Shown: one piece after another, positions 37,143 to 48,556 of the stretch
How positions within the stretch are numbered: the stretch's first letter is position 1
Layout of the letters: each line of letters begins with the position of its first letter
Origin: Phaseolus vulgaris
Taxonomy: Eukaryota; Streptophyta; Magnoliopsida; Fabales; Fabaceae
Assembly: GCF_000499845.2 (NCBI RefSeq)
Contig: NC_023754.2
Span: 18,044,111 to 18,108,110 of the forward strand
DNA: 64,000 nt
Direction: 5' to 3'
Notes under the pieces: model-generated
What the model saw: the letters and a program-made list of their open reading frames with translations, nothing else
What the model was told of the DNA's origin: nothing
Database searches by the model: none
Position numbers and translations under genes: made by a program

Positions 37143-40100
37143 ATGGTACTGCATGCTTTAAGCAGATTTTGTTATTCATGAATTAACTCATTTTGTGTTC
37201 TTCAACTTCTTTTTTTGCCTTACTTTTTCTAACACCTTAGAATTGAATGATGTTTTGAGTGCAGAGTTTTGAGGAGAAACCTGTATCAGTTGGACCATGG
37301 GGAGGCAGGGGAGGATACCTTTGGGATGATGGTGTGTATTCAACAGTTAGGCAATTGGTGATAAGTCATGGGGAAGGAATTGACTCCATCCAGATTGAAT
37401 ATGACAAGAATGAAAGATCTATCTGGTCACTCAAGTATGGAGGAAGTGGAGGCTATAAAATTGACAAGGTAAATTTTCCATGACCTTAGTTGTTCATATT
37501 GAAATTAGAAGTATGTTACTTGTAACCTAGAAATTAAGGTTTTAAATTGTAACATCGTTCAAGTATGCTAATTTTATCCTAGAAATTAAGGTTTTGAATT
37601 GATGTTACAATTGAAATTTCATTGTAATCCTTGATGTTATAGTATTGTTATGAACAAATACTACTGATGTGACTGTAATTGAAGTCAGAGAGTCCGAAAA
37701 CCTTAAACATTGCAGCTGAAATCGCAGTCGCAAACTATTTTCTAAAATCTTAAGAAACTTTACATAGAATTGATATAACATTGGGATAATACAAATGATC
37801 AAATTAACTTAAGGCACAAATCTTAAATAAAAAGAAAGAGTTGTTTATGTTTTCCAAACAAATAGAAGTTACTGTAAACAAAATACTATGTTACAGTTTT
37901 TCTAATTAATTGAATTTTGCTCCATGAGTTAGTATAAGTGTTTTATAAGATAGAAGTAAAAAATTGTAAAACATGAATTTTGTATTCAAAGTGTATATAT
38001 AAGTCTAACATTTACTAAACATTGTGTTTACAATCATGAAGTGTTTGTGCTTTAGGAAACTCATACAGCATATTGATTAAATACTGTGGTTGTGTTCCAG
38101 ATCAAGCTTGATTACCCAGACGAGTTCCTAACATCAATTGATGGATACTTTGGTAGCTTAACTCAATCGGGACCAATCTATATTCGGTCACTGAGTTTTG
38201 AGAGTAACAGAAAAATCTATGGACCATTTGGAGTTGAACAAGGGACATATTTTTCGTTGCCAATGACTGGTGGCAAGATTGTTGGGTTCCATGGCAGGTA
38301 TGGTTGGCACGTTGATGCCATTGGAGTCAATCTCAAGTCCTCTCAGCAACCAAGCCCTTCCAAAGCTTTGTCTTATTCACATAGCTACATGACTAACACT
38401 CCTGAGAATGGTAGTTATAATGTAATACAGGGAAGTGTTGGCCAAGGCTATGATATTGTTCTTGCCTTAAAACAGAAAGATGATTTTGGAAAAACTCCAA
38501 CCGTGAAGATTTCTAACTTCAAAGAACCAGACTATATTGAACCAAAAGAAAAGGTAATCAAGATAAATAGTCTTAATGAGTATTCTCTCTTTGAAATGTT
38601 GCTTAATTTTCTTCTCAACTTTAGCCATGCATAATGAATCTCAGTCATGATTGCATAGTAACCAATAGTAGAGAGTGTGCAATTGGCACTCACGGGAATA
38701 GAATGCAGTACCATCCTCTAATCAAAATAATAGTTCTACCACAGTATTATTTTTTGGCTTTTGATACAAACCTTTATTATTATACGTATTATCAAGATGA
38801 AACTCTAATTGTGATTGAAGAACTGCTTCAGAATTTTGTTCTTTCATTGTTTGAGAATTTTATTATAGAACAGAGAAAAACATAATGATTCATGAATCCA
38901 TCCAATACATTCCCAGTTGGAGGGTGAGAAAATAGAAGTATTAGATGGAATGGTATGAAATGCATTCCATCAATTTTTGCTCCATTCCTGTTTTAAACAA
39001 TGCAAACACTGAAACCTAGTATCATTCCACCCTAGTTTATTGATTCAAATATAGTCATCATTTGCATAAAAGGAAACTAAGAATCTATATTCACTTCAGG
39101 TAGTCTTTGTGGATAGGGCATCATCAATGGTTGAAGGAGAAGTGACATACGGGCCATGGGGTGGTACTGGTGGATATGTATTTGATGATGGATCGTACAC
39201 AGGAGTTAGACAAATTGACTTGTCTCGAAATGTTGGAATTGTATGGATTAGAGTTTTGTATGATCTTGAAGGGGAAGCTGTATGGGGATACAAACATGGA
39301 GGAACAGGAGGTTTCAAACATGAAAAGGTAAACTAAGTTAAAAAAACCTTTGTAGTCTACTTTTACCTGATAAACTAAGCAATGAAATTGATATTTTTAT
39401 TTTTTTACCATTTGTTGTGCATCATGTTGCAGATAATCTTTGATTTTCCATATGAAGTCCTAACACATGTATCTGGCACCTGTGGATCTCTGATGTACAT
39501 GGGGCCTGCTGTTATAAGGTCACTGACTTTTCACACCACCAAAAAGTTATATGGTCCATTTGGAGATGCTCACGGAACTCGTTTCACAACAAATCTGAGA
39601 GAAGGAAAGGTTGTTGGTTTTCATGGTAGAAGTGGCTTATTTCTAGATTCTCTTGGTGTGCATGCAATAGAAGGAAAAGTAATAGTGCCAGTGGCAACAC
39701 CTCCTTCCATGGAATATATCTCAAGAGAACCAACTGTTACTGAAACAGACAATTCTCAATTGCCAGTTGTTGCCAAATCAGCACCAATTGAACAGGTATT
39801 CGTTGAACACCATTTGTAGCACCAATTATACTTGTCCCCTTTTTAAGATTTAGCACTGACAATTTTTTGCGGCAGTGAAAATAGTCTCTATGTTAATGGC
39901 ATGGACCAAACTTAATTTTTTGTGTAGGTACCAAACTTTAAAATGAAAACAACTATAGGGGCTAAATGAATATTTTAGCCTGCATATTGAAGTGAAGAGG
40001 ATATTCTATTCACTTTTGCTCTCTATTTCACATCACAGGTTTCTCGTTGTGTGATTAAAGAACCAGCTCCATGTGGACCAGGTCCATGGGGTGGGGATGG

Positions 40101-40835
40101 AGGTAGACCTTGGGATGATGGAGTCTTTTCTGGGATTAAGCAGATTTATTTGAAAAAAGCACCTGAAGGAATTTGTTCAATTCAAATTGAGTATGATAGA
40201 TATAAGCAATCTGTGTGGTCTGTTAAGCATGGTGGTAATGGAGGAAATACCATGCATCGGGTATGATTATGAATTGATGCTTATTTTCCCACTTCGTTCA
40301 AGAGTAAATTGCTTAGTAATTTCATTAACTTTTGAAAAACTATCTTATAAATCATATCTATCATGATTTCTGTATAAATAGTTTTACATGAGAGTGCTAG
40401 ATATTAAACTGATGTCTAACCACATTCCTTCTGTTTTATACTAGCATTCGTTTTGTTGGATCATGCATGATTGCTAGCACCAAAATTAACTAGACTTAGC
40501 TTTCTTAGTCTAACTCACACCTATTATTGTGGTTTTAGATCAAACTGGAGTACCCAAATGAGGTTGTGACTTGCATATCTGGCTATTATGGTTCAATCAC
40601 TGCTAATGAACAACCTACAATCATAAAGTCACTCACATTCCATACCAGTCGAGGACAGTATGGTCCATTTGGTGATGAAGTAGGGAAATATTTCACTTCA
40701 ACCAAAACAGAGGGTAAGGTGGTCGGTTTGCATGGAAGGAGTAGCATGTATTTGGATGCCATTGGGGTCCATATGCAACATTGGCTAGGAAGTCAGAAAA
40801 CTTCAAAGTTATCCTTCTTCAAGCTATTTGATTAG
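37143..40835 (+). CDS. Jacalin-related lectin with three jacalin domains, 7 exons
   Basis: Exons: 37143-37145, 37265-37468, 38101-38553, 39100-39327, 39433-39795, 40039-40260, 40539-40835. All introns are GT-AG and phase 0, giving 1770 nt and 589 aa. The start codon is the only coding content of exon 1 (ATG then GTACTG donor). The protein opens MSFEEKPVSVGPWGG, usual for this family. The three domains start at GPWGGRGGYLWDDG, GPWGGTGGYVFDDG and GPWGGDGGRPWDDG (from about residues 12, 237 and 433). Each has a GPFG loop and a C-terminal sugar-binding loop: GRYGWHVDAIG, GRSGLFLDSLG and GRSSMYLDAIG. The third loop has Ser for the second Gly. No signal peptide, so probably a cytosolic/nuclear mannose-binding lectin. 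Each domain is split by an intron at the same place, showing internal triplication. Confidence 0.95.
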
Positions 40836-41141
40836 GGAAGAACAATAATAAATATAGAGAGCGATGAGCTCAAATTGATATGTTTACAATACATTATAAC
40901 TGAAAAGATAAATAATTTTTTGTTGGAACAATTTTGAAATTACATTGACCAAATCATAGTTGTAAACTGGTGTCTTTCAATGTGCAGTTGTAAAAGTAAC
41001 ATTTTCAAATTGTAAACTGGTGCATGATTATCAAGATATGCACTTATCTAAATAATATTTGGTGAATGTTTTAATCAACTGTAAGATTTGTTATACAATG
41101 TGAATAAATATAATGGTAGTTAGTCTCGGTTGGACTCTTCT

Positions 41142-41330
41142 TGTTAGAGATCCCACATCGACTAGATGAGAACAATTCATTGTATATAAGTGGATGCAAA
41201 TCGCACCTCATGACCCGGTTTTATGGGATTGAGTTAGGCTTAAAGTCCACTTTCTAATATGGTATTAGAGTCATTTTGAGTATATTTTAGCGAGTGTTTG
41301 TTGGCTCAATTTTTTCCTAACCATGAGGGT
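41142..41330 (+). mobile_element. TRIM retroelement 2, 5' LTR and primer-binding site
   Basis: The LTR starts TGTTAGAGATCCCACATCGA at 41142 and runs to CCACTTTCTAA (about 41257). TATGGTATTAGAG follows, one base from the initiator-Met primer-binding site seen in TRIM 1. Similarity to TRIM 1 continues through TTAGCGAGTGTTTGTTGG and then stops. No 3' LTR was found, so the element is truncated. Confidence 0.8.
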
Positions 41331-41373
41331 GGAGAAAGAATTTACCTATAAGGTGAAACACAAACAATGGCAT

Positions 41374-41665
41374 GGGTGTTTCTTCCTACACCATCATTTC
41401 TAAAAAAAACTATTTTTTTCCCTTTTAAAAATGATTTTCAAATTATTTTTTTTAGAATATTATCATAACATATTTTATCCATTCTGGATTTACCATTATG
41501 GAAGTCAAAACAAATATGTTCTATAATGGTTTTTTGTCTTTTGAATTTCTTATTCTTGAAACACTTTTTACTTATGGAACATCCCTATTTCATAATCACC
41601 CAAAAGTGTCACTCTCAAGGATAATTAGAACAATTCGAAGAATGTAGGGGTAGGAAGAAACACCC
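41374..41665. mobile_element. Miniature inverted-repeat element (MULE-like)
   Basis: Ends GGGTGTTTCTTCCTACACC and, inverted, GGGTGTTTCTTCCTACCCC. It shares the TTCTTCCTACACC core with four other elements in this window. About 292 bp, no coding content. The flanks show no clean 9-bp duplication. Confidence 0.75.
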
Positions 41666-41666
41666 A

Positions 41667-41774
41667 GAAAATGGGTTTGTGGTTTTGGGTGTTAAAGTTG
41701 GTGATGATGAGGATGCTTTCACCATGGTGGAATGGCTTGTGGATAGGTTTCTTAACCAAGCCATGAATGAATGA
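41667..41774 (+). pseudogene. Unidentified coding-like fragment next to a MITE
   Basis: Reads without stops as GFVVLGVKVGDDEDAFTMVE and then WLVDRFLNQAMNE, ending at TGA (41772-41774). The composition is protein-like. Left of the MITE, about 41323-41373 also reads protein-like (MRVEKEFTYKVKHKQW). The two pieces may come from one interrupted gene remnant, though the frames do not join cleanly. Family not recognised. Confidence 0.3.
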
Positions 41775-42731
41775 TCCTAGCTTGTATGTTTGTTTGGTTT
41801 CAACCTAAAATGGTTTTCACTGGATTTTATGTGTGTGAGAATGTATACAGATATAAGCTTAGTAGAGGTGCATCACAAGATTTATATTTGGGGCAGAAAA
41901 TGAAATAAGTCTAAGAAAGTTCCATACATGTGGCCATGTTTATTTTTCAGTTGAAGTTTGGATTTACCCCTCTTCTTATTCACAAACTTGATTTCTCATG
42001 ATAATAAGGATTATCTACACTAAAATTCTTATGTACACAATGAGAGTTAAATTCTAACAATTTTTTTAAATGGTGAATGAGTTGACAAAGAAAGTCTAAG
42101 TATTAAATCTGATTTAAGGCTTCTTTTATTTGACAGAGTCACTTATTAAGTGTACACTTATCAAGTGTATTATAAGTTCAAGTTAAATTTAAAAAATTAA
42201 CTTATAAGATAAGATTCGCATTCACATTTATCTTTAGTTAATGTGTGATTTTTAACATTCTTATACTGAGACTAATCAACTTGTGTATGAAACTATATAC
42301 TGATGAATGGTCTAATAGCAGCTCAATAATAGGATAGATCTAACAAACTTTTCACTATGATAAACTCTAAATAAACTTAATATCATCTTAAAAGTCTACC
42401 TTATGCTTAAATCAAACTAATAAAATTCCCTCATAAATATGATTTGCAGCAAATATACCATGAAGTGTAACTAACTTTAGTCTATGTTGTTCTCTTTTAA
42501 GAATAATGGGATGTTTTTTTGGATGCTCTAATTTTTCTAATGAATGAAAGTTAGTTATAGGATGTATGAAACTTGATTTTTCTTCCCATTTCTAGAGTAA
42601 TTTTACTCTTCCTTTATAATATAAAGAATTTAAATATTCAGTGGCTGCATTAGGAAGAAAAAACAAATATTTCATCTACAACATTAAGTGAAATAATTTA
42701 TAGTATTACAGTTGCAGTAAAAAGGTGTAAA

Positions 42732-44160
42732 TTAATTGCAGCCAGTTCTTCCTTCTGGCCCTACATGATTTCCCCAATTACAACCCTTCCATGGATCGTG
42801 CCCTGAATTTGCAGTTGGTTCACCATAATCTTCAAGGTTTACTGTCTTCAATGACCTCCCAACCATGCTCCAAGCTTCATCTTCATCTAATAATCCCAAC
42901 CACCACAGTATTTTACATTAAAAACATATGAAGAACATATATAAACTCTACTTACAATGTGTTTATCTTTCTAAAAAAAACAACATTAAAACTAAGCAAG
43001 ATGTTATGATTGTAACATTAACTGATTAAAGATTTTATATATATGTCACTTTGATAATATAAAAGAACTTTACTATTGTAAATTATCATATAAGGTATAC
43101 TTTTAAAACAATTTTTTTACAGCCTATAACAATTTTTTTAAATATCACATAAGACGGTTTTCTTGCCAGCACACTAACAGTGTATGGAAAAAAAATTGAA
43201 AAGGAACTAAATTGATCCTTACAATCAATATTAAATTTTTTTTGGAATAAAATATAATAATATAAAAAATTTATAGTGTGATCTTAATTAATATATAATT
43301 ACCCTAAAATTCATATTTTTATACATATCTAGAGTTGAGTAATGTATATAACTTGCACTATAAAATTCATTTATATAACTTGTACTATAAAACTTATTTC
43401 TATAATTTGTCTCTTAAATAAGTCTTACTTTTTTCAAATTTTATCCCTAATTATAAGGGTTTCTTGCACTTCCTTCAAAATATATTGGTATTCTTTTATA
43501 TCAATTTCTATAATAATAATAATTTATTCCGTCTATAGATAACCAATATAAAAAATTAACTATTTTAGAGTCTATTGGACTTGATAAAAAGATGTAAGAA
43601 GTTCACATATAATACTATTTAGACATCAAGTTGTAGTGTAAAAACATTCCAAATTTATTAAAAAAATGTAAATTAACTGTTATATAGATAGCAAATTATG
43701 TAAGTGTGGTTTGGGAACTTTTATTCCAAATACTAACTACATTTCATGCAAAGAATTTCTATATATTCTACATATTGTTGTATTGTGTGAATTGTTTAGG
43801 GAAAAGAGAGAGAGAAAACTGATTAAAATGGTTGAAGGCAAAGAAAAGGGACAGCCATAAGCTAGACCTTTGTGCCAACAACTTTTAGTTCCTCAAACTA
43901 AATAATCAACCACCAAAATAAAATATGATCATAAACTTTATATCAAAGTCTCATTTTAATCAATAGAATGTTGGCACATATATAGTTTCTAGTTACCAAA
44001 CAAATTGAATGGAGATACAAACAAATAAGATGAAATGAAAGAGAAACTCACTTGAGAAGAAAGTAGGGTTTCTAGCTGTGGAAGAACATAGAGTGAAGAA
44101 AGTTAACAAGAAGAAGAAGAAGAAGCAGAAGGAGAGAGGAGAGGGAGTTCCAAATGCCAT
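42732..44160 (-). CDS. PSY: PSY-type tyrosine-sulfated peptide precursor, 2 exons
   Basis: Exons 44160-44052 and 42886-42732 on the minus strand, joined through a GT-AG intron in an Asn codon; 264 nt, 87 aa. The N-terminus is a secretory signal: a Phe/Leu-rich core encoded partly by TTC repeats, then TLCSSTA. The mature-peptide region is LEDYGEPTANSGHDP (residues 54-68). It matches the PSY pattern DYxxxxANxxHxP; PSY1 itself is DYGDPSANPKHDP. Tyr57 after Asp is the expected sulfation site. PSY peptides are secreted, sulfated by TPST and promote growth through leucine-rich-repeat receptor kinases. Unusual: a 19-residue tail follows HDP (WKGCNWGNHVGPEGRTGCN) with two Cys and two Trp. It is too short and split to show as one ORF. 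The family call is strong; the exact intron was chosen by splice signals. Confidence 0.85.
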
Positions 44161-44179
44161 TTTTTGTAGCTTTGTGTTA

Positions 44180-44221
44180 GGTCAACTAAGGGTGTGGAAG
44201 GCTTTGTTTATGTATTTATAG
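44180..44221 (-). promoter_or_regulatory. PSY gene core promoter: TATA box and W-box core
   Basis: On the minus strand CTATAAATAC (44221-44212) is a good TATA box about 55 bp before the start codon. A W-box core (TTGACC on the minus strand, 44185-44180) lies between it and the ATG. Two more TTGAC cores lie upstream at 44284 and 44350. Confidence 0.6.
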
Positions 44222-44359
44222 AGAGAGGATTATAATGAAAGTGTTGTTTGGAAGACGTGTTAGAAGGGTATTGGAAGAGGAAGTTGACTCTTCAAAATGA
44301 AAACTGTGTTAGATTCATCAATTACGAAATGTGGGAATATAATAGCTATGGTCAACGGC

Positions 44360-45394
44360 TATTCCAACACACGTAAGGTGCATTCCTCTTCAGAAATTAT
44401 TCTTTTAATGTTAACTGAGATAGTAAAACGTTGGGTTTAATTTAAAAAAAAATAGATGTTTGAATTAAAAGAAAAATTCATAATTTTTTATTTGGAAACT
44501 ATTTATGAATTAGTAAATTATCTGCTTTCAAACTTTCAAACATAGAAACAAGTGTTTATTATCTTTGTACAAATCGTTCAACTTTGAAAATGATTTTATG
44601 AATTAGTAGATGATCTACTTTCAAACATCTAAATTAATTGAAGATGAGAAGTGAATGAAAAAAACAATCTTTTAAAAATACGATATTTAAATTTATATAA
44701 TTTTAAAATATTATTTTAAATATGCTTTCATGTACTGAATATATATTTTCATACAAAGTTATATTTTTATTTTTGTAACTGGCATAAATAAACAGAAAAT
44801 TATCGAAATGATAAAAAGTAAAATTCATATACATAAATTATACATCTCATTCTCTAGAAAACAAAAAAATATATATAATAATTAAAAAAGTATGTAACTG
44901 TCAATATTACTTGTATAAACATGAATGTTACTAGTTAACTTTTTCTCAAGTTTTTCATAAGATTTTGGCCGTCTCTTTTTATTCACCAAAGTATCACATT
45001 GTTTTGCTTAGAAAATCGGTGAGGCCTGGAAATTGAAAAGGTCCCAAAAATATGTATATGAAAAAACCTACTTAACCCCCAATAACCCACACCAGGTGCC
45101 AAACCAAAGGAAAAACACAATAATATCATGCTAGGAAAAGAAACTACATAACAGAAAGAGGAGATAACCATACTTCAGAGCCAAATCAACTCCTCAATGA
45201 AGGAACAAGCAAATAACCCACAAGCTAGGATTCCGGAAAAGAATCATTAGTAGACACTTCATCAGGTCATTTGTTTTGATTAGCAACTAATATAAAGGTC
45301 ATTTCATTTGAGAAGTTGATGATGCTTCCATAATGTCTAATTCTTTTTCAGCAGCAATCTAAACAATCATTTTAACATATAAAAGTTTACAAAG
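44360..45394. other. Intergenic between PSY and PHF5A genes
   Basis: AT-rich spacer. The minus-strand ORF 44983-45171 shows no family features. The stretch from about 45180 to 45482 is less AT-rich and probably contains the PHF5A 3' UTR. Confidence 0.5.
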
Positions 45395-45482
45395 TCAAGG
45401 TCTCATTCTAAGGCTCTTATATCCGAACAAAACACGTAAAAAAAGTTTAAAGAGATACAAGCGTCTCAGTAATCTACCCTCA

Positions 45483-45815
45483 TCATCTTTTCTTAAAACC
45501 ATACTTTTTGCGTTCATAAAATAAATCGGTTTTGGCACTCCCCAAATTAACAATTTTGGGGCAACCATCTCTATCTTTCTCCTGTTGCGTGCATTCCTTG
45601 CAGTAGTAGGCATCGGATATTCCTACTCCTCCGCATATGACACATCGACCCTGAAACGACCCATAGTTGCATTCATCACAAACTCGGACAAGTGTACAAG
45701 GACGCACATAAGAGTCACAGATCACACACTTGCCATCACATTTCTCACACAGTCTTCCAATGGCAATCCCTGGCTGCTTTCGACACATAATCAAATCGGG
45801 ATGATGTTTGGCCAT
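45483..45815 (-). CDS. PHF5A: PHF5A/Rds3 (SF3b14b), SF3b splicing complex subunit
   Basis: Encodes a 110-aa protein in one coding exon. PHF5A is a nearly invariant eukaryotic zinc-knuckle protein of the SF3b complex in the U2 snRNP; it contacts SF3B1 near the branch-point adenosine pocket. Length equals the usual 110 aa. The CxxC pairs that bind zinc are visible ([34 protein letters not shown]), as is the basic end KKYGFKKR. It starts [16 protein letters not shown], as in plant orthologues. No frameshift or change in key residues is seen. A 5' UTR intron precedes it (45828-47482). Confidence 0.97.
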   Translation of the reverse strand: MAKHHPDLIMCRKQPGIAIGRLCEKCDGKCVICDSYVRPCTLVRVCDECNYGSFQGRCVICGGVGISDAYYCKECTQQEKDRDGCPKIVNLGSAKTDLFYERKKYGFKKR

Positions 45816-45827
45816 GTTTTCAGTAAC

Positions 45828-47482
45828 CTGCTAGACACTGAACATATGTACATAACCAGTAAGTAGTGTATACAATCTCCGTTTGAAAGTTGAACAAAAT
45901 ATGATGTAAATCAGTATGTTAGGCACCCATATGCTAGACCGTGTGGGAAATATGAGTATGCGACAGGAGAGGGAATTTGGTTATAACAATCTTGCTTGAG
46001 TGGCGAGGATAGGAAGGATAGAAGGGAGAGAAAAATAGGGGAAGACACAATCATCTCGGTAGATTTGGGTGACAGAGAAGGATACCTTTTCTGATATTTT
46101 ATTTCCTTTTCAACACTATTCTTCCGTTTTCATACCGTACTCAGGGAGTTATGCTATCTGAATTCTTTCAATAACTCATGGCAAACTCCAGTTCCCATAT
46201 CAGTAAAATGTCAATTCTAGCAAAACATGTTATACCACAAAATATTCTGATTGGGCTTAATAACACTATTATTCCTTAGTAAATAAGCAAAATGTACGAG
46301 GAAGAGAAAATTATTTTAACCACAGGAACAATTAGTCCTTTCCTCACATTAGATACAACTTGGCTGAACCCCAATCAGAACCTTCAAATTTCCAGTTGAT
46401 GTCACGCTGCATAATAAAATGAGACTGCAAGTATTGAATGATGTTATTTCTTATCAAAATGCCCGCCAATCAATTGCAACACCTGTATCATCTTCATTAT
46501 AGGATCCAGACCTTTGCTTTGCCCTATCCTACTTGGTCAAATGTCATAATACCATAGGAAATGAGAAGGGAAATGACTAGTAATGACTAATGTTGCAGTC
46601 CTAGCGATGCTTTGCCTCGACAATAAAATAGTTAACTTACCCAGTTTACACCATATAACTCACACAGAGGCAGAGGGTAAATCCTAAAAAGCATTTACTA
46701 GCTCTTTATTTGGATTGAATTTGAAATGTCTAATGCGTAGGCTAAAAAGGCTCACTAGTTTAATCCGAGAAATTAATTTCCAACTTTACTACATATTTGA
46801 ATCCTTCCTTTCTTCATTTCGTGACGGGGCAAGGCAACTAAATTCACGATATCTTATAGATAGGGGACAAGAACCATTGTTTCAAGACCCCAGATCACTT
46901 GGTCTTTAGTCCACAACGAATAAAATCAAATCAGTAATCTTTATGTAGGCAACACAGAATCTAGCTTCATCCACTTTTTATTGCAAAAGGGTTTAAGACA
47001 AACCTTTTTCCACAATCACACACAGCATAAGTAGATTAGATGAAGTAAGCCCCACATCAAAACACTAAAATTAACAACAACAGGCAGAGACATAGATTGA
47101 GAAATTATGGAGAAATTGTAGGGAACATTACTTGAAATAAGCACAGGCATCCAAAAAATCGTAAACCTAAACCTCACACCCTTTTAAAAACCCAGTTCAA
47201 GTATTATCAAGGTAATGCAAATTAGAGTGAGAGCCCTAGATTTATTTGAGCTTTAGGCGATTAATTGCTTTTGTTTATTCCTTGAACACTAGGTGCAGCG
47301 AGCATCAACCCAAACATATAAGAATGATAAAAAGCATCAATTCAAACAACAACAGGACTTTCACATAGTACACTAAATACAAATGGAGAATATTATTAGG
47401 TATGAAAATTGGTGGGGAGGAAGAGAACCAAAATCACAATGAGAAAATCAATACAATATGAAAATCAAAATCAGCAACTTAC
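45828..47482 (-). other. 5' UTR intron of PHF5A
   Basis: On the minus strand the donor GTAAGTTGC begins at 47482 and the acceptor CTAGCAG ends at 45828, 12 bp before the ATG. The upstream UTR exon would run from 47483 to about 47560. The exon sequence before the donor is less AT-rich than the surroundings. Long 5' UTR introns are common in constitutive plant genes. Inferred from splice signals only. Confidence 0.6.
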
Positions 47483-47592
47483 AATCGACGATAAATCACC
47501 ACAAGACGCGATTAGGATTTCTGAGCGAGAGAACGTGAGTCTTGAACGGTAACACAGAACAAATGGGTTCTGTGGCAATGAATACAAAAAAA

Positions 47593-48054
47593 GGCAAATT
47601 CTTCCTGCACCATATCAATTTTAACCTCTACCATATCAAATTTTTAAATTTCCAAAACTACCCTCTTGTACCATATCAATTTTAACCTCCACCACCATAT
47701 CAATTTTTTAAATTTTCAAAACTACTCTTATTCCAAATTTTTTCTCCTAAACCCTAATCCCTTATTCCAAATTAAAAAATCCAAAATAATAATTATAATT
47801 GAGAAATAAAAAAATACATGCTGGAAAAAAAATTCTGAACACAAAACTAAAAATACATTCTGGATAAAAAATTTCAGAATTTAAAAATATGTTCCGAAAA
47901 TTGAAATCCAAAATATTTCAGATAAAAGTTTCAAAAATAATTTTTCCCATTTTTGTGTAAGGTTATTTTTCGTCATTTAGAAGGGGTATTTTTGTCATCT
48001 TCTAAAATTGATTGGGTGCATGCTGAAATTGATATGGTGGAGGAAGAAGTTGCC
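47593..48054. mobile_element. MULE-type miniature element (GGCAA family, copy 1)
   Basis: Terminal inverted repeats GGCAAATTCTTCCTGCACC (left) and GGCAACTTCTTCCTCCACC (right, reversed), both continuing ATATCAATTT. A duplicated flank TACAAAAAA (47583-47591, 48055-48063) fits a 9-bp Mutator-type duplication. The interior matches the copy at 63120-63481, for example AATCCAAAATATTTCAGATA. It also holds an internal duplication of CACCATATCAATTTTAACCT. Non-coding. Confidence 0.85.
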
Positions 48055-48096
48055 TACAAAAAATACCACAAAAAAAAGTGTACTGTGCATAAAAAG

Positions 48097-48556
48097 GATG
48101 ACTCTTTCTTCCTACACCTCCATACCTTCTTGTGCCACCCCATATTAAATAAAATATCATTTTATCCTTTTTTTTCCATCCCTTGAATTTGAAATAATAA
48201 GTCTATGGATTATATAATCCGGATACATTCTGGATTACATAATCCGAAAGTTAATTTCATATTTATAAAAGACTTTCGGATTATGTAATCCGGAAGCTAA
48301 TAACTCATTTGAAAAAAAAAGTCTTTTGGATTACATAATTCAGAAGCTAATCTTATGTATAGAAAGGACTTCCGAATTATGTAATCCATAAGCTAATCAC
48401 AAAAGACTTCTGGATTACATAATCCAGAAGCTAATTCTGAATTTAGAAAAAGACTTCTGGATTATGTAATCCAAAATATTAAAAAGGATATTTTTGGAAT
48501 ACGAAAAATTTATGAAAGTGACACAAGAAGGTATGGAGGTGCAGGAAGAAGCAGCC
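48097..48556. mobile_element. Miniature inverted-repeat element with internal palindromic array
   Basis: Ends CTTTCTTCCTACACCTCC and, inverted, CTTCTTCCTGCACCTCC, both continuing ATACCTTCTTGTG. Inside, about seven 16-bp palindromes of type GGATTACATAATCC lie at roughly 45-bp spacing, between AGAAGCTAAT linkers (about 48208-48475). It lies only about 40 bp from the previous element. Confidence 0.8.

Noticed and set aside
37259..37483. Lectin start at GTG 37259
   Set aside because: Plant genes rarely use GTG, and splicing the ATG at 37143 to the acceptor at 37264 gives the family's usual MSFEEK start.
45395..45613. 72-aa minus-strand ORF
   Set aside because: A different frame of the PHF5A coding exon and its 3' flank; PHF5A itself is unmistakable.
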